Shown piece after piece: positions 8,460 through 17,399 of a DNA stretch of 64,000 nucleotides. The position numbers were made by a program, and so were the translations under genes. The notes beneath the pieces are model-generated. The model was not told where the DNA came from. It ran no database searches and saw nothing but the letters and a program-made list of their open reading frames with translations. Each line of letters begins with the position of its first letter. Within the stretch, counting starts at the first letter, position 1. Location: NCBI RefSeq assembly GCF_003143855.1, contig NZ_QFRK01000009.1, forward strand, positions 69,192-133,191. The letters are read 5' to 3'. The stretch is from Streptomyces sp. NWU339. Lineage in GTDB: Bacteria; Actinomycetota; Actinomycetes; Streptomycetales; Streptomycetaceae.

Positions 8460-11336
8460 ATGACACCCACAGAGTCCGGCGCCACGGCCACAGCGGCAGG
8501 CGCCCCCACGGACACCGACGCGGCCGCCGCCACGGACACCGGGCCGGCCGCCGCCACGGAGCCCGGCACCCGCTGGGAGCTCGGCCGGCGCTTCATGCTC
8601 CGCGTGGCCGGCCTGCCCATCGAGACGGTGCACGGCCTGCGGTGCCCCGGCACCCGCGGCTGGGCCGACGCCGTGCTGGCCGAGGAGGAACGCCTGACCG
8701 CCGCCGGGGCGGCCCTCAGCGACCGGCTGCACACCCTGGTCAAGTCGACCACCGGTCCCGACGAGGACCCTGGCGACGCCGCCGTGCGCCGCGGGCTGAT
8801 CAACCTGCGCCGGCAGGTCTTCAACAACCGGCTGCCCGCCGACACCGAGGCCGCCGTACAGCTGGTGACGGAGCAGGATCCCGAGACCGGCCGGCGCACC
8901 GCCCAGTGGCTGCACGACCGGGCCCGCCTCGAGGAGCTGCGGGCCACCGGAGCGGACCTGCTCGCCGGTGAACTCCGGGAGAACCGGCGCGTGCTGCGCG
9001 ACGTGCTGACCGACGACCGGCTGCGCCTCGGCCTGCTGCTCGCCTCGCCCGCCCTCGACGGCCGGCTGGACGCCTACCTGCGCGACACCGGCCCGCGGCC
9101 CGGCAACCGGCTGCGCAAGATCGAGCGTTCCGCGCTGACCTACCTGTACCGCACGGCCTGCAAGACCAGCCCCTTCAGCACCTTCACCGGTATCGGCCCC
9201 GGCACCTTCGCGGGCGACCCGTCGGACAGCGGGACCGCACTGCGCACCGGGGAGGACTGGGTGAGCCACGTACGGCTCAACGTGGTGGCGCTGGCCCGGC
9301 TGACCGAACTGATCACGGCCGACCCCGGCCGCCGTCAGGACCTGCCGGTGGTCCTCTCCCCGGGCTGGGGACGCGACGCCGACCGCATCCGCTACGTACG
9401 CCACGTGATGACCGCGGGCGACGACAGCGCCGCCGTCACCTTCGACGCGGTCCGTGACCGGCTGTTCTACCTGCGCAGCAGCGGCACCCTGGAACGGCTC
9501 CTGGAATGGCTCGGCGCCCAGGACGCGCCGGTGCGCCACCGGGACCTGGTGGCCTGGCTGGAGACCGGGCACGACGCCGGACGCGAGGAGTGCGAACGGT
9601 ACGCGTCGGCCCTCCTGGACCTCGGCATGGTGCAGGTGCCGGTGCTCCGCGCGGACGTGCACAGTCAGGACCCGCTCCGCTCCTACCAGGACGCCCTGCG
9701 TTCCCTCGGGGCGCCCTGGGCCGACCGGCTGGCCCGCCTGCTGGACGGCCCGGCCGACTGCCTCGCCCGCTACCCCGGGGCCGACGTCGGTGAACGCCGC
9801 ACGCTGCTGAGCACCCTGCGTGGTCAACTGCTGGACGCGCAGCGGGAACTGGGGGCGGCCGAACCGGCCCTTCCGCAGACCCTGGTGTACGAGGACGTCG
9901 ACACCGGCGACGACCTGACCTGCGGGCCCGCCGTACTGGGCGGGGAGACCGGCCGGGCCCTGGGGGCCGTCGAGGGCATCCTGCCGCTCTTCGACCTGAC
10001 CCTGCCCCAACGCATCACACTGCTGGGCTTCTTCACCGCCCGCTACGGCCGCGGCGGCCGCTGCGACGACCTGCTCGGCCTGGTCCACGACTTCCACGAG
10101 GACTTCTTCGACCAGTACATTTCCTTCACCTCCAAACGCGCCTCCTACGACGAGAACGGCACCTACCTGCCCGAGGAGAACTGGCTCGGGCAGAGCGAGA
10201 TGAAGGCCCTGGACCGGGCCCGCCGCCACTTCCACGAGGGCATGAAAGACCTGTGGCGGCGGCACGGCACGGCGGGCGAGGCCGAGGAGATCGAACTGCC
10301 GGACCGGCTGCTCTCCGAGACCGCCGCTGAACTCGCACCGCTCACCGGCGACTTCACACCTCAGAGCCATCACATCCAGCTGTCCTGTCCGCCCGGCGGC
10401 CGGCCGCTGGTCGTCCTCAACAAGTCCTACGGCGGACTGGCCTTCCCCTTCAGCCGGTTCACCCACCTCTACGACGGCGCCGGAGCGGACACCGCCCCGG
10501 CGGCACCCGGCTTCTCCGACACCCTGCGCGAGGAGATGGCGGCCCGCCGGCCTGAGGGCGCCGTGTTCGCGGAGGTCACCGGAGGACCGGTCAGCAGCAA
10601 CCTGAACCTGCACGGCCGGCTGACCGACCACCAGATCGTCTGCCCGGGCGAGACCAGCACGGTGCCCGAGGACGCCCGGATCCATCTCGACGACCTCTAC
10701 ATCGAGCACGACGAGCAGGCCGGCCGCCTGGTCCTGCGCTCCCGCCGCCTCGGCCGTGAGGTCGTGCCGGTCTATCTCGGCTACCTCGTGCCGATCGCGC
10801 TCCCCGAGATCCCGCGCACCCTGCTGCTCCTCTCCCCCAGCACCATGGCCCCCTTCGACGTGTGGGCGGGGGTGCCCGAGGGCGAGGCCGAGAACGGGGT
10901 CACCCGCAGGCCCCGGGTCCGGCACGGGAACGTGGTGGTCGGCCGGCGCAGCTGGACCGCGGACGCCCAGGGCCTGCCGGCCCGCCGCCCCGGAGCCGGG
11001 GAGGAGGAGCACTACCTGGAGTACCGGCGCTGGCAGCGCGTCCACGGCCTGCCCGACCGCTGCTTCGCCACGGTCTCCCACGCCGACCAGGGACCGATCG
11101 GGGCCAAGCCCGTCTACGTCGACTTCGACAGCCCGCTCTCCCTGTCCGCGTTCGACGCCCTGGTGGAGCGCAAGCCGGGCACCCGGGTGACCTTCCGGGA
11201 GATGCTCCCCGCCGAGGACGGGCTCCACCTCACCTCCCACCGCGGCCGGCACGTGGCCGAGCTCGCCGTGGAGACCTTCACCACCCGCCGACTGCCGCAG
11301 TCCGAACCGGAGGCCGCCCCGTCATGCCCGAACTGA
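8460..11336 (+). CDS. Lantibiotic dehydratase N-terminal (glutamylation) protein, split LanB
   Basis: This 958-residue protein corresponds to the tRNA-dependent glutamylation domain of LanB dehydratases, which esterify Ser/Thr hydroxyls with glutamate. Family signatures include RFMLRVAGLPIETVHGL near residue 40, LRKIERSALTYLYRTACKTSPFSTFTGIG near 215-245, and a long C-terminal part with SYGGLAFPFSRF and LDDLYIEHDE. The elimination domain is missing and is encoded by the next gene, as in goadsporin and thiopeptide systems. I chose ATG 8460, preceded by AGAGGAA; the open frame upstream overlaps the SagB gene and lacks family similarity. The first 35 residues are a low-complexity Thr/Ala stretch. 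The end overlaps the next gene by 13 bases. Confidence 0.92.
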   Translation: MTPTESGATATAAGAPTDTDAAAATDTGPAAATEPGTRWELGRRFMLRVAGLPIETVHGLRCPGTRGWADAVLAEEERLTAAGAALSDRLHTLVKSTTGPDEDPGDAAVRRGLINLRRQVFNNRLPADTEAAVQLVTEQDPETGRRTAQWLHDRARLEELRATGADLLAGELRENRRVLRDVLTDDRLRLGLLLASPALDGRLDAYLRDTGPRPGNRLRKIERSALTYLYRTACKTSPFSTFTGIGPGTFAGDPSDSGTALRTGEDWVSHVRLNVVALARLTELITADPGRRQDLPVVLSPGWGRDADRIRYVRHVMTAGDDSAAVTFDAVRDRLFYLRSSGTLERLLEWLGAQDAPVRHRDLVAWLETGHDAGREECERYASALLDLGMVQVPVLRADVHSQDPLRSYQDALRSLGAPWADRLARLLDGPADCLARYPGADVGERRTLLSTLRGQLLDAQRELGAAEPALPQTLVYEDVDTGDDLTCGPAVLGGETGRALGAVEGILPLFDLTLPQRITLLGFFTARYGRGGRCDDLLGLVHDFHEDFFDQYISFTSKRASYDENGTYLPEENWLGQSEMKALDRARRHFHEGMKDLWRRHGTAGEAEEIELPDRLLSETAAELAPLTGDFTPQSHHIQLSCPPGGRPLVVLNKSYGGLAFPFSRFTHLYDGAGADTAPAAPGFSDTLREEMAARRPEGAVFAEVTGGPVSSNLNLHGRLTDHQIVCPGETSTVPEDARIHLDDLYIEHDEQAGRLVLRSRRLGREVVPVYLGYLVPIALPEIPRTLLLLSPSTMAPFDVWAGVPEGEAENGVTRRPRVRHGNVVVGRRSWTADAQGLPARRPGAGEEEHYLEYRRWQRVHGLPDRCFATVSHADQGPIGAKPVYVDFDSPLSLSAFDALVERKPGTRVTFREMLPAEDGLHLTSHRGRHVAELAVETFTTRRLPQSEPEAAPSCPN

Positions 11337-12457
11337 CCGAACCCGCGGCCTTCCGGCCGGACCCCGAGGGCACCGGCCCCTCGCCCTGGCTGGCCCTGCA
11401 CGTCTTCTACGCCGCCAACCCCCAGCCCCTGCTGGTGAACTGCGTCCGCCCGCTGGTCGACCGGCTCACCGAGGACGGGCTGCTGTCCGGCTACTTCTTC
11501 ATCAACTACTGGCTGGAGGGGCCGCACATCAGGCTGCGCCTGCGCCCGAGCGGCCCCGACGCCGAGGCCGAGGTGCGCCGCCGCACCGAGGAGGCGATCA
11601 ACGACTTCCTGAAGGCCCGCCCCGCCCTCTACGAGGTCGACTCCGGCTTCCTCAAGGACTTCTACAACTCCCTCTTCGACATCGAGTTCCCCGGCGAGGA
11701 CCGGGCCAAGTACATGGGCCCGGACGGCCTGATGAACCTCAGACCGAACAACTCCTTCTCCTACGAGGTCTACGCCCCCGAGTACGCCAAGTACGGCGGA
11801 CCGGCCGGGGTGGACCTCGCCGAATGGCACTTCCGCCACTCCAGCGACCTGGTCCTGGAGGCGTACCGGAGCATGAACCTGCACCTGCGGACGGTGCTGC
11901 TCGGTACCTCCGCCCAGCTGATGATGGTGATGGCGAGCTGCTTCCTGCCCGAGGAGGAACGGCTCGCGGACTACCTCGACTCCTACTACGCCTTCTGGCA
12001 CCGGCTGTTCCCCGGCACCAACTTCATCGGGTCCACCGAGTACGAGCGCACCTACGAGCGCATGGCGCCGTCCCTCGGCGCCCGGTTCGCGCAGATCAGG
12101 CAGGCCGTGGCGAGCGGCGACCTGTCCCGGCTGCCGGCGTTCCTGCGGCGCTGGGCCGAACACTGCCTGGAGCTGCGCCGGCGGGTGGTGGACCTCACCG
12201 AGCGCGGCGAACTCGCCTTCCCGGCCTGGGACGGCCCGGCCCGCGAGGACACCGGCCAGGAGCGCTCCGAGGACCCTGACGCGGCGCCTCTGGTGACCGT
12301 CACCCACGCGCCCGCGGTGCTGCCCCGCCTGCTGTCCCCGTACATGCACATGACCAACAACCGGCTGCATGTGACGATCCGGGACGAGGCGTACCTGGCC
12401 TTCATCCTGGGCCGGGTGCTGCGCGAGCCGGCCGACGGACGGCAGGCGGCCTCATGA
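11324..12457 (+). CDS. LanB elimination-domain protein (thiopeptide-type bacteriocin biosynthesis family)
   Basis: This 377-residue protein is the second half of the split dehydratase. It should remove glutamate from glutamylated Ser/Thr to give dehydroalanine or dehydrobutyrine. Near the start it has PWLALHVFYAANPQPLLVN, then YFFINYWLEGPHIRLRL, the typical opening of this family, and near the end SPYMHMTNNRLHVTIRDEAYLAFIL. Thiopeptide pyridine synthases are distant relatives of this domain, but only one such protein is present, and its pairing with the glutamylation protein favours the elimination role. ATG 11324 lies within the previous gene; its own stop overlaps the next start as ATGA. 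Confidence 0.9.
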   Translation: MPELTEPAAFRPDPEGTGPSPWLALHVFYAANPQPLLVNCVRPLVDRLTEDGLLSGYFFINYWLEGPHIRLRLRPSGPDAEAEVRRRTEEAINDFLKARPALYEVDSGFLKDFYNSLFDIEFPGEDRAKYMGPDGLMNLRPNNSFSYEVYAPEYAKYGGPAGVDLAEWHFRHSSDLVLEAYRSMNLHLRTVLLGTSAQLMMVMASCFLPEEERLADYLDSYYAFWHRLFPGTNFIGSTEYERTYERMAPSLGARFAQIRQAVASGDLSRLPAFLRRWAEHCLELRRRVVDLTERGELAFPAWDGPAREDTGQERSEDPDAAPLVTVTHAPAVLPRLLSPYMHMTNNRLHVTIRDEAYLAFILGRVLREPADGRQAAS

Positions 12458-13614
12458 GCGCCACCGACCAGTCGCCCGCCGGCCAGTCACCCACCGGCCA
12501 CTCCGCCGTCGACGACCGCGCCTCCGCCGCCCGCGCGTACCGCCCCGCGCTGCGCCCGGGCGTGCTGATCGGTCCGCCCCTGCTGCGCGGTCCGCGCACC
12601 GTCCACCTCATCAAGCACCCGGTCAGCGGTGCCGCGTTCGAGGTGGGCCCCAAGGAGCACTTCGTCATCGGCCGGCTCGACGGAACCCGGAACGTCGACG
12701 ACGTCGTGGCCGAGTACGCGGACCGGTTCCGCCTCCGGCTCCCCGAGGAGCAGTGGACCCGGCTGCTCGGCCTGCTCGGCACCCGCGGACTGCTCGCCGG
12801 GTCCCCGGACCCCGCGCCGCCCGAGCCTCCCCCGGCCCGCACCGGCACCTTCTGGAAGGGCAGCCGGCGGACCGTCGCCGACGCGCACGGCACCACCGGA
12901 CGCCTCCACCGGCTGCTGCGCCCGCTGCTCCGCCCCTGGGCTCAACTGCCGCTGGTGGCCGCCGTACTGGTGCTGATCGTCGCCGTGCTCGCGGATCCGG
13001 TGGCCGCCCTCGACGGGACGTGGGAGCTGCTGACCCGTCCGCTCGTGCTGATCCCGTTCGCGGTCTTCCTCTGGTTCAGCATCTGCCTGCACGAACTCGC
13101 CCACGGGATCGCCGCCCGGCACTACGGCGGTGTGGTCACCGAGATCGGGCTGCGCTGGCGGTTCCCGGCCATGATGATGTACTGCACGGTCGACAACTAC
13201 CTGTTCCTGCCCGGCCTGCGGGCGAAGCTGGTGGTCGCCGCCGCGGGCGCGTACGCCAACCTGGTGCTCCTGCTGCCCTTCGCGCTGTGGTGGGCACTGC
13301 TGGACCCGGCCGACCCGGGCCGCCCGGTGCTCACCGGGATGCTCTTCGTCGGCGTCGTGCAGGCCCTGAGCAACCTGGTCCCGCTGCCGCCGCTGGACGG
13401 GTACCGCATGCTCGGCCACACCGTGGGCGCCGCCAACCTCGCCCCGGAGACGGGGACCTACCTGACCCTGCGCAGGCAGGGACGGGACGCCGTCGCCGCC
13501 TACCCGCGGCGCGCCCGCCGCCTCTACACCTCCTACGCCGTCACGGCCGCCGCCCTCGTCCTGCTCGCGGTGGCCGGAACCGGCACCGCCGTCGTCCTCC
13601 TGCTGCTCCGATGA
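12454..13614 (+). CDS. Membrane M50 metalloprotease with N-terminal RRE-like domain
   Basis: This 386-residue membrane protein joins a PqqD/RRE-like domain (about 30-120: RTVHLIKHPVSGAAFEVG, RLDGTRNVDDVVAEY) to a site-2-protease fold. The zinc motif HELAH is at 213-217 and the second conserved block NLVPLPPLDG is near 306-315, carrying the third ligand Asp. About five hydrophobic segments are visible (near 163-185, 190-210, 250-275, 287-305 and 360-384). An RRE on a protease suggests it docks on the leader peptide, so it could cleave the leader at the membrane before export; that role is inferred. It starts inside the stop of the LanB elimination gene (ATGA). An alternative is a non-proteolytic export partner, although its metal motif appears intact. 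Confidence 0.82.
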   Translation: MSATDQSPAGQSPTGHSAVDDRASAARAYRPALRPGVLIGPPLLRGPRTVHLIKHPVSGAAFEVGPKEHFVIGRLDGTRNVDDVVAEYADRFRLRLPEEQWTRLLGLLGTRGLLAGSPDPAPPEPPPARTGTFWKGSRRTVADAHGTTGRLHRLLRPLLRPWAQLPLVAAVLVLIVAVLADPVAALDGTWELLTRPLVLIPFAVFLWFSICLHELAHGIAARHYGGVVTEIGLRWRFPAMMMYCTVDNYLFLPGLRAKLVVAAAGAYANLVLLLPFALWWALLDPADPGRPVLTGMLFVGVVQALSNLVPLPPLDGYRMLGHTVGAANLAPETGTYLTLRRQGRDAVAAYPRRARRLYTSYAVTAAALVLLAVAGTGTAVVLLLLR

Positions 13615-13660
13615 CGTCCCCACCCCGAAAGATCACGCAACTCATGAATGAGGTACCCCT

Positions 13661-14632
13661 ATGACCTCCCCCTCCCCCACCGCAGACCGCGGAGCCGGGC
13701 CGGCCGTCTCGGTCGGTGACGTGACCAAGAGTTACGGCGACCGGCGGGCCGTCGACGGGGTCTCCCTGGACGTCCGGCGCGGCGAGTTCTTCGGGTTGCT
13801 CGGGCCCAACGGCGCCGGGAAGTCCACCCTGGTGGAGATCATGGAAGGGCTGCGCAAGGCCGACTCCGGCTCGGTCACGGTGTTCGGCGAGTCGCCCTGG
13901 CCGCGCAACACCGGTCTGCTGCCGCGCATGGGCGTGCAGACCCAGTCGTCGGCGTTCTTCGTGCGGCAGACCGTCCACGAGCACCTGCGTACGGTGGCGG
14001 CCCTGTTCGGCGCGGAGCGCGCCGCCGTCGACGCCACTTTGGACGCCGTGGGCCTGGGCGGGCGGCACGACGTCCGGGTCGACGACCTCTCCGGCGGCCA
14101 GCGGCAGCGGCTCGCCATCGCCTCCGCGCTGGTCCACGGCCCCGAGCTGATCTTCCTGGACGAGCCGACCGCCGCGCTCGACCCGGAGGGCCGGCGCGCT
14201 CTGTGGGAGGTCCTGCGGGGCCTCAAGGCGGAGGGCCGGACCATCGTGTACACCACCCACCACTTGGACGAGGCGGAAGCGCTCTGCGACCGCGTCGGCA
14301 TCCTGGTGGCCGGCCGGCTCGTCGTCACCGACGAACCGCAGCACCTGATCGGAACCTTCGGCGCCACCAGCCGGATGCTGGTGCCGCTCGGCCGGATCGA
14401 CGAGCGGAAGGCCGCGTCCCTCCCCGGCGTGGACGCCGTCACCGTGCAGGGCGGACACCTCGTCCTGGAGACCCGCGCCACCGGCAAGGTCCTCGCCGCC
14501 CTCGACGCCGTCACCGGTCTGGACGGTGTGCAGACCCGCACCCCCAGCCTCGAGGACGTCTACCTCGACATCACCGCCCGGCAGAACCCGCAGACCCCGC
14601 TCGCCTCGAACAACCAGGAGCACCAGGTATGA
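13661..14632 (+). CDS. ABC transporter ATP-binding protein (drug/peptide export type)
   Basis: This 323-residue ATPase has Walker A GPNGAGKST near 48, signature LSGGQRQR near 143, Walker B LIFLDEP near 164, and a C-terminal extension like that of DrrA-type exporters. It pairs with the permease encoded next, whose start overlaps its stop (ATGA). In this cluster the pair probably exports the mature peptide and may confer self-resistance. It begins 46 bases after the protease gene with a GAGG ribosome site. Confidence 0.92.
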   Translation: MTSPSPTADRGAGPAVSVGDVTKSYGDRRAVDGVSLDVRRGEFFGLLGPNGAGKSTLVEIMEGLRKADSGSVTVFGESPWPRNTGLLPRMGVQTQSSAFFVRQTVHEHLRTVAALFGAERAAVDATLDAVGLGGRHDVRVDDLSGGQRQRLAIASALVHGPELIFLDEPTAALDPEGRRALWEVLRGLKAEGRTIVYTTHHLDEAEALCDRVGILVAGRLVVTDEPQHLIGTFGATSRMLVPLGRIDERKAASLPGVDAVTVQGGHLVLETRATGKVLAALDAVTGLDGVQTRTPSLEDVYLDITARQNPQTPLASNNQEHQV

Positions 14633-15384
14633 GCGCCTACACCGCGCTGACCGCGGCGGGCTACCGCGCCCAGGTCCGGGACAAGACGACCGTCTTCTTC
14701 ACCTTCGCCTTCCCGCTGATCTTCCTCGTCGTCTTCGGTCTCATCTTCCGGGGGCAGGCCGTCGAGGAGAGCGGCTTCTCCTACCTCTCCTACACCGCCG
14801 CCGGAGTGCTCTCCTGGGGCGTCGCCAACGCCGCCGTCTTCGGCATCGGATTCACGCTGATGCAGTGGCGCGCGGACGACATCCTGCGGATGATCCGCAT
14901 GTCGCCGGCCCCGCTGTCCTCCGTCATCGGGTCCCGCTACGTCCTGGCCCTGGGCGTGGGACTCGTCCAGTCGGTCCTGTTCGTCGGGGTGGCGATGCTC
15001 CCCGGGTTCGACCTGGTGCCCGCGTCCCGGTGGCCCCTGCTGATCCCCGTCATGATCCTCGGCATCACCACCTTCCTGCTGCTCGGGGTCATCGTCGGCA
15101 GCATCGCCGACACCCCGGAGTCGGTCGCCGGCATCGCCAACTTCCTGATGCTGCCGATGGCCTTCCTGTCGGGGTCGTTCTTCCCGCTGGACGCCATGCC
15201 GGACTGGCTGCAGAAGATCTCGCTGGTCATGCCGCTGCGCTATCTCAACGACGCGGTGTCGGCCGCCCTGATCGGCCGCGGCGACCTCTCCGACATCGGC
15301 GTGGGGTCTCTCGGGCTCGTCGCGTTCGCCGTCGTCTTCGGGGCGATCGCGGCGCGCACCTTCCGCTGGACGAAGACCTCATGA
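14629..15384 (+). CDS. ABC-2 type exporter permease
   Basis: This 251-residue membrane protein has about six hydrophobic segments and an ABC-2 transporter pattern (KTTVFFTFAFPLIFLVVFGLIF near the start, FLMLPMAFLSGSFFPLDAMP and MPLRYLNDAV near the end). With the ATPase encoded upstream it should form a DrrAB-like exporter. The start overlaps the ATPase stop and the end overlaps the second YcaO start, both as ATGA. Confidence 0.92.
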   Translation: MSAYTALTAAGYRAQVRDKTTVFFTFAFPLIFLVVFGLIFRGQAVEESGFSYLSYTAAGVLSWGVANAAVFGIGFTLMQWRADDILRMIRMSPAPLSSVIGSRYVLALGVGLVQSVLFVGVAMLPGFDLVPASRWPLLIPVMILGITTFLLLGVIVGSIADTPESVAGIANFLMLPMAFLSGSFFPLDAMPDWLQKISLVMPLRYLNDAVSAALIGRGDLSDIGVGSLGLVAFAVVFGAIAARTFRWTKTS

Positions 15385-17339
15385 GCACCGCGACCCGCCC
15401 GCTCCCGCATCCGATGGAGCAGGCCCGCGGCACCCTCCAGGCGTTCCTGGACGGCCGCTTCGGCGCCGACGCCCCACGGGTCGTGCCGGTCGGTGCCGTC
15501 GGCGCGGGCGGCAGGGACGCCGGGGCCCGGGACCCGTGGGCCGCGGAGCGTCCGACGGCGCTGGTCCACGTCAGCGCCTCGGCGGTCCTGCTCGGCCCCT
15601 GGGGAGGCGACGGCGAGGCTCCCGCCTGCGGCCGCTGCCTCGCCCTGCGGTGGCAGCGGCTGCGCAGCCGCAGTGAGCGCAACGCCCTGGAGACCGGCGG
15701 CGCCGACGGGCCCCGCCCGGCCGGGGCCTGGCCGCTGCTCACCGGTCACGTCCACGACACCGTGGCCGCGCTGTGCGAGGCCCTGCTGCACGGGCCGCGC
15801 CCGGTGCCCCCCGCCGAGCACCCGGCGGACCGCGCCCTGCCCCAGGTGACCCGGCTGGACCTGACGAACCTGACGGTCAGGACGTATCCGCTGCTCGCCG
15901 ACCCGCTGTGCCCGGACTGCGGCCCCCGCGTCCGGCCCCAGGCTGCGGACGAGGTCCGGCCGCTCGCCCTCGCTCCGCGTCCCAAACCGGATCCCGGCAC
16001 CTACCGGCTGCGCTCGGCCTTCGCGTACCCGCTGCCCACGGACGCCCTGGCCAACCCGGTGTGCGGCGCCCTGGGCGCCGGGACCTGGACGGACGTCACC
16101 TCGTCCACCACCGCCCCGGTGGCCGGCAGCGCGTTCGTACGGGGGTACGCGGGGCTCCACGACGTCACCTGGAGCGGGCAGGAGAACTCCTTCGCCACCA
16201 GCCGCCGGCTCGCGTTCCTCGAAGGTCTGGAACGGTACGCGGGAACTCACCGGCGCGGCGGCGCGGCGCCGGTGGTCGGCTCGTACGACGAGCTGAAATC
16301 CGACGCGATCGACCCGGCGGTGTGCGGCCTGTACAGCCCGGAGACCTACCGGGACGACCCCTCGGTCGAGCCCTTCGACCCGGGCCGGCCCATCCCCTGG
16401 GAGTGGGGCTGGTCGCTGCGGGACGAGCGCGCCGTCCTGGTGCCGTCGCGGCTGGTCTACTACAGCATCCCGCTGGCCGACGACAACTTCGTCTTCGAGT
16501 GCTCCAACGGCTGTGCCATCGGCGGCTGCCTGGAAGAGGCCGTCCTGGGCGGCCTGCTCGAACTCGTCGAGCGGGACTCCTTCCTGAACGGCTGGTACGG
16601 CGCGGCCCGGCTGCCCCGCATCGACCTGGAGACGGTCGGCAGTCCCACGGCGGTCGCCATGGCCGAGCGGGCCGCCCTGCAGGGCTACGACGTCCACGCC
16701 TTCGACAACCGGATCGACCTGGCGGTCCCGGCCGTCACCGTGGTCGGCGTCCGCCGGGACGGGGGCCCGGGCACCCTGTCCTTCGCGGCCGCGTCCTCAC
16801 TGGACCCGAGGTCCGCGGTCGAGGGGGCGCTGTCCGAAGTGCTGAGCTACATCCCGCACCTGGCCCGGCAGACCGCCGAACGCCGCGACGAACTGGAGGC
16901 CATGGCCGACGACTTCTTCCTGGTGCGCCATCTGAAGGACCACCCCCAGCTCTACGGGCTGCCCCGCATGGCCGCGTACGCGCGGAGCTATCTGGAGCCG
17001 TCCGAGGCCCGCCCCTTCGACGAGGTGTACCGGGACTGGGAGAGCCACGGCCGCCCCCGCACCGGCGACCTGCGCGACGACGTCGCCGTGGTCCGGGACG
17101 AACTGGTGCGGGCGGGCCACGACGTCATCGTCGTCGACCAGACCTCGCCGGAGCAGGAACGGATGGGGCTGCGGACGGTGAGCACGGTGGTGCCGGGGCT
17201 GCTGCCGATCGACTTCGGCTGGAACCGGCAGCGGGCCCTGTTGATGCCCAGGCTGCGCACCGCGCTGCGCCGCGGCGGGCACCGGGACCGCGACCTCACC
17301 GACGCGGAGATCCGCCGGGCCCCGCACCCCTTCCCCTGA
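15381..17339 (+). CDS. Azoline-forming YcaO cyclodehydratase (second copy, C-D type fusion)
   Basis: This 652-residue enzyme has the same order of parts as the YcaO encoded at 4753: an E1-like zinc segment (CGRCLALRWQ near 82, CPDC near 176), a YcaO domain with SNGCAIGGCLEEA...GLLELVERD near 373-400, and a PHPFP end. All ATP-site residues of the motif appear intact, so both copies should be active. The two sequences differ widely between motifs, so this is not a recent duplication. It could cyclise a different residue type or a different position in the precursor. It is the last gene of the tightly coupled run and is followed by a strong hairpin. Confidence 0.92.
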   Translation: MSTATRPLPHPMEQARGTLQAFLDGRFGADAPRVVPVGAVGAGGRDAGARDPWAAERPTALVHVSASAVLLGPWGGDGEAPACGRCLALRWQRLRSRSERNALETGGADGPRPAGAWPLLTGHVHDTVAALCEALLHGPRPVPPAEHPADRALPQVTRLDLTNLTVRTYPLLADPLCPDCGPRVRPQAADEVRPLALAPRPKPDPGTYRLRSAFAYPLPTDALANPVCGALGAGTWTDVTSSTTAPVAGSAFVRGYAGLHDVTWSGQENSFATSRRLAFLEGLERYAGTHRRGGAAPVVGSYDELKSDAIDPAVCGLYSPETYRDDPSVEPFDPGRPIPWEWGWSLRDERAVLVPSRLVYYSIPLADDNFVFECSNGCAIGGCLEEAVLGGLLELVERDSFLNGWYGAARLPRIDLETVGSPTAVAMAERAALQGYDVHAFDNRIDLAVPAVTVVGVRRDGGPGTLSFAAASSLDPRSAVEGALSEVLSYIPHLARQTAERRDELEAMADDFFLVRHLKDHPQLYGLPRMAAYARSYLEPSEARPFDEVYRDWESHGRPRTGDLRDDVAVVRDELVRAGHDVIVVDQTSPEQERMGLRTVSTVVPGLLPIDFGWNRQRALLMPRLRTALRRGGHRDRDLTDAEIRRAPHPFP

Positions 17340-17348
17340 ACCCGTCCC

Positions 17349-17378
17349 CGGGCCTCCCCGCACCGCGGCGGAGGCCCG
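17349..17378 (+). terminator. Strong stem-loop after second YcaO gene
   Basis: CGGGCCTCC at 17349-17357 pairs with GGAGGCCCG at 17370-17378, and an inner CCGC-ACC-GCGG extends the stem. It begins 9 bases after the YcaO stop and 22 bases before the M20 gene. It probably ends or weakens the biosynthetic transcript. Confidence 0.65.
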
Positions 17379-17399
17379 GCCGTCTTCCGGAGCACGTCC

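Noticed and set aside
8382..11252. 956-codon minus-strand frame opposite the LanB gene
   Set aside because: Composition is Gly/Val/Gln-rich as expected for the antisense of high-GC coding DNA; no motifs.
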